64,000 nt of DNA from contig CAZGIW010000005.1 in the NCBI GenBank assembly GCA_964526285.1, positions 28,770-92,769 on the forward strand, in the 5' to 3' direction. Numbering within the stretch: the stretch's first letter is position 1; each line of letters begins with the position of its first letter. The notes beneath the pieces were generated by a model. The model saw nothing but the letters and a program-made list of their open reading frames with translations. It was not told where the DNA came from and did no database searches. Made by a program: the position numbers and the translations under genes. Below are positions 7,906 through 14,713 of the stretch, in pieces. This stretch comes from CAYMAZ01 sp964526285 (lineage in GTDB: Bacteria; Bacteroidota; Bacteroidia; Bacteroidales; DTU049).

Positions 7906-7974
7906 TTGCCTTTGGGGGGTTGGCTTTGTTTGCTGTTGGGGCGCTTGTGGCAATATTGATAAAAAGCAGATAAT

Positions 7975-8175
7975 ATGTGGATAGATAAAATATTTGAAAG
8001 ATACCCGTTTTCGGGTGCGGGAGTAACCCTAGCGGGCACAATCCCCTCATTTATTAATGAACTCAACAGTGTGCTTCAGTTTTGCTCTCTCACAATAACA
8101 ATTGTTTTAGGCCTAATTGCGATTTCAGTACATATGGAAAAAAGAAAAAATAAAAAAAATGATTCCCAAAAGTAA
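7975..8175 (+). CDS. Small membrane protein, holin-like
   Basis: A 66-residue protein with one clear hydrophobic helix (about 34-52: LQFCSLTITIVLGLIAISV), a possible weaker one near residues 12-28, and a Lys/Asn-rich cytoplasmic-type tail (EKRKNKKNDSQK). It sits between the transglycosylase and a second small membrane protein, overlapping the latter by 17 bases. Size, topology and position match phage holins or antiholins. These families have little sequence conservation, so the call rests on context. Confidence 0.55.
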   Translation: MWIDKIFERYPFSGAGVTLAGTIPSFINELNSVLQFCSLTITIVLGLIAISVHMEKRKNKKNDSQK

Positions 8176-8344
8176 GCGATACAGAATAACAGCCATATTC
8201 TTTTTCTATATTGCCACACTCACAGTGCTGGCAATATTTAAGGGTCTTGAAAATTTGGCAATTACGGGGTTTACTGTGCTTTCCGGTGCAATATCAATTT
8301 ACGTATGGGGAGAAACTAAAAGAAAAAGTGATGAAAATATTTAA
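8159..8344 (+). CDS. Small two-helix membrane protein, holin-like
   Basis: From the ATG at 8159 this is 61 residues, with a basic N-terminus (MIPKSKRYR), two hydrophobic helices (about 10-27 and 33-51) joined by a short turn, and a charged tail. That is class II holin topology. It overlaps the previous gene by 17 bases and the next by 14, so the three are translationally coupled. Having two holin-like genes in tandem suggests a holin/antiholin pair, but which is which cannot be seen. Confidence 0.55.
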   Translation: MIPKSKRYRITAIFFFYIATLTVLAIFKGLENLAITGFTVLSGAISIYVWGETKRKSDENI

Positions 8345-8762
8345 GTTATTGGTTTTTATTACAGGGACAATGATGATGCTATTGTCCTGTTCCCCACAAA
8401 AAAGGGTTGAAAGAATACTTAAGAATAACCCGTATCTTTTGGCTGAAGAGATCATTACTGTCAGGGACACAGTTCTTGTTCCTGGTATAATTGCAGACAC
8501 AATGGTTATAACCAATAAGGCTGATACAGTAGAAATTTATAAAGATCGCCTATATACCCGTGTAATAAGAATTATGGATACTCTGTATATTCACTCAGAA
8601 TGTTTTCCTGACACAATTATAATTGAAAGGGAGCTGACAGTACAAAAGATTAAAGAGCTACCAACAGGAAAAGAGAAACAAACTGCAGGATGGCTTTTTT
8701 CAATTTTTTTGTTTTGTGCTCTGTTGTTGTTTCTTGCCGGCAGGGCACAGGAAAAACGATAA
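8331..8762 (+). CDS. Lipoprotein with C-terminal membrane helix: unimolecular spanin candidate
   Basis: A 143-residue protein with a lipoprotein signal (lipobox LLSC, Cys about residue 19). A periplasmic middle of alternating strands follows (ITVRDTVLVPGIIADTMVI, DTIIIERELTVQKI), and near the C-terminus there is a membrane helix (WLFSIFLFCALLLFLAG) with a basic end. A lipid anchor for the outer membrane plus an inner-membrane helix in one beta-rich chain is the architecture of phage u-spanins such as T1 gp11, which fuse inner and outer membranes at lysis. It is the last gene of the lysis cassette, 12 bases before a strong terminator. The start at 8331 was chosen because it begins the lipoprotein signal. 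Confidence 0.65.
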   Translation: MKIFKLLVFITGTMMMLLSCSPQKRVERILKNNPYLLAEEIITVRDTVLVPGIIADTMVITNKADTVEIYKDRLYTRVIRIMDTLYIHSECFPDTIIIERELTVQKIKELPTGKEKQTAGWLFSIFLFCALLLFLAGRAQEKR

Positions 8763-8774
8763 AGAGGCGTTCTA

Positions 8775-8808
8775 AAAAACCCGACAGGATCCTGTCGGGT
8801 TTTTTTTG
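8775..8808 (+). terminator. Strong intrinsic terminator of the virus-like operon
   Basis: CCCGACAGGATCCTGTCGGG (8781-8800) is a perfect palindrome preceded by six As and followed by eight Ts. It lies 12 bases after the spanin-like gene. The A-run on the left would also let it terminate leftward transcripts. Confidence 0.9.
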
Positions 8809-8905
8809 TACTTTTACCAACAAATATAATATTGTTGAACCATTGTTGAACCATTTAACATTAAATATTGCTATGCTGTTTAGAATAAGCCAGTTAATTA
8901 GCAGT

Positions 8906-8928
8906 GTTCGAGTCCTGGTGGGGCTACA
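8906..8928 (+). other. tRNA 3'-end fragment, candidate attachment site
   Basis: GTTCGAGTCCTGG followed by TGGGGCTACA reads like the T-loop, T-stem 3' strand and acceptor 3' strand of a tRNA. The upstream tRNA body is missing; CAGTG before it does not pair with CCTGG. Integrases that enter tRNA 3' ends leave such a partial copy at the distal end of the element, and the orientation is right for an element lying to the left. The intact tRNA would be outside the window. Confidence 0.5.
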
Positions 8929-9260
8929 GCCTTCAAAAGTAACTGCCTGAATGTCAGCAGTATAAAATTTTAAATATTCAGCAGGTGACAAATTTGCGTT
9001 ATTTCAATGGTTGTAAAAAAACGCCATTCTGTTCGGTTTGCCCAGTAAATATTGGTTTTGCTTTTTAAGGAACTAGGCTCGATTCCTGATGCTTTTCATT
9101 CTCCTTTTTGTGTTTTTTTTGCAACAATGCACGAAGTGCACTCCAAAGAGAACAAATCGCGCGTTATGAAAAGGTTTCTTAGTTTACCAGAAATAGTATC
9201 GAGCACTCAAGATATTCTGTTATTAATAATTATAATCAACATTATTTATCAATTGTTTTT

Positions 9261-9572
9261 TCACACACACAAGGATGCTGAAATAATATGAGTTGAAATT
9301 CTTCTGTCAATATGTTCCCAAACATGACAAATTGCTTTGTGTTTTATACCTGGAAACACTTCTGTTTCAATTCTCTCATTTTTGGGTGTTTCACCCTGAA
9401 ATGCATCATTGCGTTTCGATTGAGTTTCCGTTAATTCCATTGCGGAATAAACGCTACTGACAAAATGTTTTATTTTATTATTATCAAACGAGGTGTATAG
9501 TGTAAGAAAAAGGATTACCACCAGTACCCTTGGTAGAATTTTGTTTGATTTTTCAATCCAATTATTATTCAT
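9261..9572 (-). CDS. Hypothetical protein with N-terminal membrane segment
   Basis: From the ATG at 9572 the product is 103 residues: MNNNWIEKSNK, then a hydrophobic helix (ILPRVLVVILFLTLYT) and a polar remainder without recognisable motif. Start choice is uncertain (an upstream ATG gives eight more residues). It stands alone between the edge of the virus-like element and the two-component pair. It may be a small membrane or exported protein; existence of the gene is only moderately supported. Confidence 0.4.
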   Translation of the reverse strand: MNNNWIEKSNKILPRVLVVILFLTLYTSFDNNKIKHFVSSVYSAMELTETQSKRNDAFQGETPKNERIETEVFPGIKHKAICHVWEHIDRRISTHIISASLCV

Positions 9573-9742
9573 GATTATGAAAATTTCAATTAACAATACA
9601 AAAGTACTTTAAAATTACTCGCTGACAATAGGTAATTTGTGCAGTGTTTTTATAAGTATTTAATGCAAAACTGAAATATATTCAGATTAGAGATATTTTG
9701 TTTTATACTAATAATCTAAAAATACACATTCTCAATGTACAA

Positions 9743-10408
9743 CTACACATCAATAATCTTATTTTTCAGGGCATAAACCACAACATCAACAACACTTGTC
9801 AGTTCAAGTTTTTCCAGAATATTTCTTTTGTGAGCTTCAATAGTGCGATGACTTACATCAAGTTCTTTTGCAATTTCTTTAGAGACCATTCCCTGAGCCA
9901 TATACTTTATTACTTCAATTTCTCTTTCAGACAAACATGTTAATTTGCTTTGAGAATACTTGTCACCGTATTTAGCACGTCTGATAAAATTAGCAGAAAG
10001 ATTGTTTCTTATTTTATGTGAAACATATTCTTTTCCGTCAATCACTTCATATATGGCTGCTACCAGCTCCTCCTTTGAGATATCTTTTTGAATATAACCG
10101 AGAGCACCATTTTGAAAAGCTCCCAAAATCAATTCTTCGTCAGTGTTGCTTGACAAAACCAAAACAGCAGTTGATGTTTTCTCAGTTACCTTTTTTGCAA
10201 TTCTCAATCCCTCAAGATCAGGCAAAAACATGTCAAGCAACAATACATCAACTTCCAGCTCGATAATTCTTTCAACAATTCCATCAGGAACAGACTGGTC
10301 TCCTACAACCTCAATATAATTTTCATTTTGAAACATTGCTTTTATTCCATCTCTAATCAACATATGGTCGTCAAGCAAATACAATTTGATTTTTTTTAAT
10401 TCACTCAT
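9743..10408 (-). CDS. NarL/LuxR-family response regulator
   Basis: A 221-residue two-domain regulator. The receiver domain (1-125) shows the acidic pocket DD at 13-14, the phosphoacceptor Asp at 59 (LLLDMFLPD), the switch Ser in VLSS and the conserved Lys in YIQKD. The C-terminal part (about 152-215) is a LuxR-type helix-turn-helix (LSEREIEVIKYMAQGMVSKEIA, then SHRTIEAHKRNILEKL). It overlaps the upstream histidine kinase gene by four bases (ATGA), so the two are co-translated partners. Confidence 0.95.
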   Translation of the reverse strand: MSELKKIKLYLLDDHMLIRDGIKAMFQNENYIEVVGDQSVPDGIVERIIELEVDVLLLDMFLPDLEGLRIAKKVTEKTSTAVLVLSSNTDEELILGAFQNGALGYIQKDISKEELVAAIYEVIDGKEYVSHKIRNNLSANFIRRAKYGDKYSQSKLTCLSEREIEVIKYMAQGMVSKEIAKELDVSHRTIEAHKRNILEKLELTSVVDVVVYALKNKIIDV

Positions 10409-12348
10409 ATCACTTTGTAATTTAATGAAAAACTAAACCTGCTCCCTTTTTCGGGAATACTTTCAACAAACATTCTTCCTCCGTTTATAATAATCAATTC
10501 TTTGCATAGCATCAACCCAAGCCCCATCCCTTTACTGGAGTGCTTTCCGATTTTGCTGAAGTCACATGCTGTTGTCATTAGCTTATCAACATCATTTTCT
10601 GCAATTCCAATCCCCTGGTCAATAACACTAAAAACATAACCCGATTCAATCTCTGTTGATTCAATTCTTATTTCTGATCCATCAGGAGAGAATTTGATTG
10701 CATTGCTGATTAAGTTTCTTAATACAGCTGAAACCATAGAAAAGTCAGCAAAAACGTGAGTGTTTTCTAAAACTTTGTTGATGATGATGATGTTTTTTTT
10801 CTTTGCTTCGTGTTCAATTAACAAAACTACTTTTCCTACAGCAATGCCCATATCAATTTCTTTTGGAGAATAGCCCGGATTACCTTTTCTGAGAATTACC
10901 CATTGCAATATATTTTGTATAAGTTCGTGATGCCTATTTGCTTCTTCCTTAATTTCAAAAAGACATTTATAGAGTGTCCCTTTGTCAATATCATGAAAGT
11001 TTTCATATATAACATTTGAAGTGGTTTTAATTGAAGAAGCTGGAGTGAGAATGTCATGTGCAAGAATAGCTATGAACTTATCTTTAATGGAATTTGCCTC
11101 CTGTAGGTTTTTTTCTGATTGCTGAAGGGAAAAGTTAACCTCACTGAGAGAGTTATTGTGTTCGACCAACAATTTGCCAATTTTTAGTTTATTTTTTAAA
11201 GACCTGAACATAAATATCATGCTCGCCAGCATCAACAATAAAATAATCATTAAATATAGCTTCTGAATTTGTGATTTTTTTTCTGATTCTTCCTGATATA
11301 TTTGATGGATTTGTAAGCGATCAATATCAGTCTTATATTTTTCTTTTGCTTTTATTTCCTGAAACTGAAAATCCTGATTGATAGACATTAAACTATCATT
11401 AAAAAACTGAAATTTTTTATATGACAATATTGCAGAATCCAATAGCCCTAAATTCTCATATGAGATTGCCAATTCTTCATGTCCGCTTGCCAATACTTCT
11501 GTTCTTCCAAGACGTTCTGCCGTTTCAATTCCTTTTCTGGAATAGTGGATAGCCTCATGATAGTCTCCTTTTGCATTATGCGTCTGGGCAAGATGAACAT
11601 AGCTTTGGCATACATGCCAAACAGCATTTTTTTCAATTGCTTGCTCCAAAGCAAGCAAGAAATACTTTTCTGCCAGATCATACTCTTGCATTTTAAAATA
11701 TGTTAGGGCAATATTTCCATAACTAACAATAATTCCATTTGAGGAATTAATTGCCAGCATGTATTCCAATGACTTTTCAAAAAAAGACAAACCCTCTTCA
11801 AAATTATTCTCTATGACAAGCAAAACACCCAGATAATTTGTTGCATATGCGATGCCAAGTGTATCGTTTAGTCTGTGTGACACCTCAAGGTATTTTAAGT
11901 AATAAAATCTGGCTTGGGGATAATTTTTTGTTACAAAATACTCCTGTCCAATTCCATTATAAGCCTTTTTAATAATTTGAGGCAGATTGTGTCTTTTTGC
12001 TTCTTCCAAAATCATGTTATAGATGAAGAAAACTCTGGAATATTGCATTTGTCGTGAATATGAAGCTCCAATGTAATAAGCGGCATCCAATGAAACTGAT
12101 TTGTATTCAATATTTTTTGTGTAATTATATAAGTGTGTCGTTTTTCTAAAAACATTCTGCAGAATGTTACGTGATTCGTTAATGTCTGCATCAATTAAGC
12201 TTATTCCTCTGTTAATTTCTGAACGATAGTATTCTATTGAATTTGTTTCTCCATACTCAATATACTTTTTGCTAAAATTGTTTTGGCTTTTCCCATGAAG
12301 AGAAACTCCTAGTAGAATAAGAACAATCAAAAAGCATTTTCCAAACAT
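10405..12348 (-). CDS. TPR-containing sensor histidine kinase
   Basis: A 647-residue protein with a signal peptide (MFGKCFLIVLILLGVSLHG). A long tetratricopeptide-repeat sensor (about 60-330, e.g. ALTYFKMQEYDLAEKYFLLAL) is presumably periplasmic. A membrane helix lies near 365-385 (YLMIILLLMLASMIFMF), followed by a coiled linker and a kinase core: H-box FIAILAHDILTPASS, N-box LRNLISNAIKFSPDG, G1 DQGIGI and G2 KGMGLGLMLCKEL. The H-box has HD instead of the usual HE. The output partner is the overlapping LuxR-type regulator. The signal is unknown. Confidence 0.93.
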   Translation of the reverse strand: MFGKCFLIVLILLGVSLHGKSQNNFSKKYIEYGETNSIEYYRSEINRGISLIDADINESRNILQNVFRKTTHLYNYTKNIEYKSVSLDAAYYIGASYSRQMQYSRVFFIYNMILEEAKRHNLPQIIKKAYNGIGQEYFVTKNYPQARFYYLKYLEVSHRLNDTLGIAYATNYLGVLLVIENNFEEGLSFFEKSLEYMLAINSSNGIIVSYGNIALTYFKMQEYDLAEKYFLLALEQAIEKNAVWHVCQSYVHLAQTHNAKGDYHEAIHYSRKGIETAERLGRTEVLASGHEELAISYENLGLLDSAILSYKKFQFFNDSLMSINQDFQFQEIKAKEKYKTDIDRLQIHQIYQEESEKKSQIQKLYLMIILLLMLASMIFMFRSLKNKLKIGKLLVEHNNSLSEVNFSLQQSEKNLQEANSIKDKFIAILAHDILTPASSIKTTSNVIYENFHDIDKGTLYKCLFEIKEEANRHHELIQNILQWVILRKGNPGYSPKEIDMGIAVGKVVLLIEHEAKKKNIIIINKVLENTHVFADFSMVSAVLRNLISNAIKFSPDGSEIRIESTEIESGYVFSVIDQGIGIAENDVDKLMTTACDFSKIGKHSSKGMGLGLMLCKELIIINGGRMFVESIPEKGSRFSFSLNYKVI

Positions 12349-12502
12349 TATTTATTGTTTATTCAGCTTTTAAAAGTAAATCAATTTTTCCAATTAGACT
12401 TTTATAATTATAAAGGTTTAATAGCTCGTACATCCAACTCTCATATACAGCTTTTACTACAAGTCTGGTTATAATCAGTGTAAGATATGATAAGACATAA
12501 GA

Positions 12503-12527
12503 AAAAGCAGGCAATTTGCCTGCTTTT
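12503..12527. terminator. A/T-flanked hairpin, bidirectional terminator
   Basis: AAAAGCAGGC and GCCTGCTTTT pair around AATTT. A-run and T-run flanks make it usable in both directions. No gene directly precedes it on either strand, so it may end a short RNA or be left over from a lost gene. Confidence 0.6.
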
Positions 12528-12733
12528 AAGATAACATTATGATTGTAAGTGTATGAAAGGGCTTTGTCGCAATATCTCTTAAATCAGGCAATCGTAGGTT
12601 CAATTAGTAAATACAAACAAAGGATTGCACAAATTACCTATAGAAATACTGTCTAAATTACCTATGGAAATAAAAATTAACGGATTTAATTTTGTAATTA
12701 CAAATGTAGATAATTCTACATGGTACACACACT

Positions 12734-12779
12734 AAACCCGAAACATTTATGACCGCTGGGGGGGGGTCGTTTCGGGTTT
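12734..12779 (+). terminator. Hairpin with nine-G loop, terminator-like
   Basis: AAACCCGAAAC (12734-12744) pairs exactly with GTTTCGGGTTT (12769-12779). Inside, GACC and GGTC can pair around a run of nine Gs. T-rich sequence follows. No upstream gene is visible, so a small RNA may end here. Confidence 0.55.
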
Positions 12780-12904
12780 TCTTTATTTAAACCCTGTTTT
12801 ATAGTTGTTATATTTGCGCTAATTACTTATAATTGTATTGGTATAAATACCTATAAAGGATAGCAATAACTTGGTTATCTTTAGAAACTTTTTTAAAAAC
12901 GAAT

Positions 12905-13921
12905 ATGAAAAAATTAGTTCTCATTGGTATAGTAAATATCTTACTTATGTTTAATTTAGCTGCACAAGGTGTAGCGATTAGTGTAACAGGAAATACTCCT
13001 AGCTCTTCTGCAATGCTTGACGTATCAAGCAATGAAAAAGGAGTCCTTATTCCACGTATGACAGAAATGGAAAGAGATGTAATTGTTGCTCCCGAACATT
13101 CATTGTTAATATATCAAACTGATGGCATATCAGGTTTCTATTTTAATGCCGGTACAACGCTTTTGCCCGATTGGGTTGCATTGATAACAGCAGTAAATTT
13201 GTATTGGAGCAGAAATATTGTAAGTGGATCCCTTTTTCCACTAACTCTGACAGATGATGTGGGCGTAGGTACTGATATTCCTGATGCAAAGCTACATATT
13301 AAAGGAGAAACAAGTGACAATAGCACACACGCTATGAAAGCTGAAGATAGCTCAGGTGATATTTTGCTTGGAGTGAGAAACGATGGTGAAGTCAGCTTTA
13401 AAAATTATACTTTTCCAATTGCTGATGGTTTGCCAAATCAGGTGTTGAAAACAGATGGTGCAGGTAATTTGTTTTGGGCTGATGCAGGCAGTTCTGTCAA
13501 TCTTGAAGCTGCAAGTGTATACATGAGTGCAAACCAAAGCATTGGAATTGCATTTACGTTGGTAAACTTTGATACCGAAAAATACGACGACAATAATAAT
13601 TTTGACAACACAGCCGGTAATTATATGTATGTGTGTCCTTCTGACGGCAAGTATCTTGAGCATATCCGCTTTAAAGGAGCACAGGTTGGAAATGGACAGT
13701 GGTTCATCTCTCTGCGGGTTAATGGTGCTGATGTGGCCTATTCATATAGCCAGGCAACTGGTGTTGCAGGTCCAATTAATGATGCAACAATTAACCTTAC
13801 AGAAATTTTCCAGTTAAACCAAAACGACTATATTCAAGTTTTTGCAAGATGTACATCAGGGGCTAATAATGCACAGGGGACAGCAGGATTTTCAATTTTT
13901 AATGTTGTAAAAGTTGAATAA
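12905..13921 (+). CDS. Secreted tail-fibre/C1q-like protein
   Basis: A 338-residue protein with a signal peptide (MKKLVLIGIVNILLMFNLAAQG). Residues 25-80 are the common Bacteroidota opening of such proteins (SSSAMLDVSSNEKGVLIPRMTEMER). Later come fibre-like phrases (GVGTDIPDAKLHIKGET, NQVLKTDGAGNLFWADAG). The C-terminal ~135 residues are a beta-sandwich resembling C1q/TNF-like domains (SIGIAFTLVNFDTEKYDDNNN, GQWFISLRVNGADVAYS). No T9SS sorting domain is present, so the final location (periplasm, surface or outside) is open. It stands alone with its own hairpin and promoter-like region upstream. Confidence 0.7.
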   Translation: MKKLVLIGIVNILLMFNLAAQGVAISVTGNTPSSSAMLDVSSNEKGVLIPRMTEMERDVIVAPEHSLLIYQTDGISGFYFNAGTTLLPDWVALITAVNLYWSRNIVSGSLFPLTLTDDVGVGTDIPDAKLHIKGETSDNSTHAMKAEDSSGDILLGVRNDGEVSFKNYTFPIADGLPNQVLKTDGAGNLFWADAGSSVNLEAASVYMSANQSIGIAFTLVNFDTEKYDDNNNFDNTAGNYMYVCPSDGKYLEHIRFKGAQVGNGQWFISLRVNGADVAYSYSQATGVAGPINDATINLTEIFQLNQNDYIQVFARCTSGANNAQGTAGFSIFNVVKVE

Positions 13922-14330
13922 TAAAATATTAATCACTTTTTGAGTGTTGTTTGATTACGATAAGGGTATATTAACATGATATTCGGTAAGAATAACCATT
14001 TATCTTTAATCGCGACCGTTTTCCTTATGGCACACAAAACAAAACCCCATACTGAACAGTTGCAAAAAGTGAGTTGATGCAAAATTTTATGTGTATTGAT
14101 TGAAAGAATGAAAAAGCACATCTATTAGTGTTTTTTATCAATATATGGCAGTGTGTTTTTTAACACCCACACAATAAGTCACATAGGATCTGTTTTTGAA
14201 TTTTTGCTTTGCAAAATCACAAAACCAATTGCACAAAATACTTACAAAAACCTTCATTATTTACTTACTGATTTCGTTTAGAATGACATTATTTTTATAG
14301 AGTTGTTTTTCAAAAAAAAAAAAATGTGTT
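13922..14330. other. Intergenic region, nothing recognisable
   Basis: AT-rich sequence ending in a 12-A run just before the next start. I see no gene, repeat or strong hairpin. Confidence 0.4.
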
Positions 14331-14702
14331 ATGATGAAAATGATTACAATTTTTACAATACTATTGTTAAACGGAATTGTTGTTTTTGGACAAAATACGC
14401 AATCCGATTCAAAAGAAGAAAGCAAAGAGATTCTTTTTGTTTTCTTTGCCCAAAATGAAGATGAATTTATTTCAGCAGTTTGTTTTCTGGAAAATCATAA
14501 ATATGTTGACGTGATGCAGCATTGCTTTAGTGAAAGATTGATTTATGTAATTATTGATAACATATGGTTTGAAGATGAAGCCGGTTTTTTTGAAATGTTT
14601 CAAAATGCTTTCACTGAGACAATGCATATCAGATTGGTTCTTGATGAAAGCGGGCTGAATTATTTGTACACCCAGTGTTACAGTGAAATTGTTAAACAAT
14701 AA
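14331..14702 (+). CDS. Hypothetical exported protein
   Basis: A 123-residue protein with a signal peptide (MKMITIFTILLLNGIVVFGQN). The mature part is acidic and aromatic (EILFVFFAQNEDEFISAVCFLE) with three cysteines. No known motif is visible. ATG codons at 14331 and 14334 are both possible starts. It is 11 bases upstream of the giant CUB/repeat protein gene and probably shares its transcript. Confidence 0.55.
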   Translation: MMKMITIFTILLLNGIVVFGQNTQSDSKEESKEILFVFFAQNEDEFISAVCFLENHKYVDVMQHCFSERLIYVIIDNIWFEDEAGFFEMFQNAFTETMHIRLVLDESGLNYLYTQCYSEIVKQ

Positions 14703-14713
14703 ACAGTTGTATT

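Larger units (their letters stand above)
8763..9260. other. Intergenic region at the right edge of the virus-like element
   Basis: It holds the operon terminator, a direct repeat ATTGTTGAACC-ATTGTTGAACC near 8833-8854 and a tRNA 3'-end fragment at 8906-8928. From about 8930 to 9260 I see no convincing gene, only AT-rich sequence. Confidence 0.6.
12349..12904. other. Intergenic region with two hairpins
   Basis: Between the divergently transcribed kinase and the C1q-like gene. It contains the hairpins at 12503-12527 and 12734-12779, two copies of AAATTACCTAT(A/G)GAAATA near 12636-12670, and a TATATTTG (12809-12816) that could be the -7 element for the rightward gene. No protein gene is visible. 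Confidence 0.5.

Noticed and set aside
9068..9090. Second tRNA T-arm-like sequence (CTAGGCTCGATTCCTGA)
   Set aside because: The stem pairs poorly and no acceptor-like strand follows, so it is probably chance.
9052..9291. 79-residue open frame after the virus-like element
   Set aside because: Low-complexity composition, no motif, no promoter or spacing support, and overlap with the better-supported minus-strand gene end.
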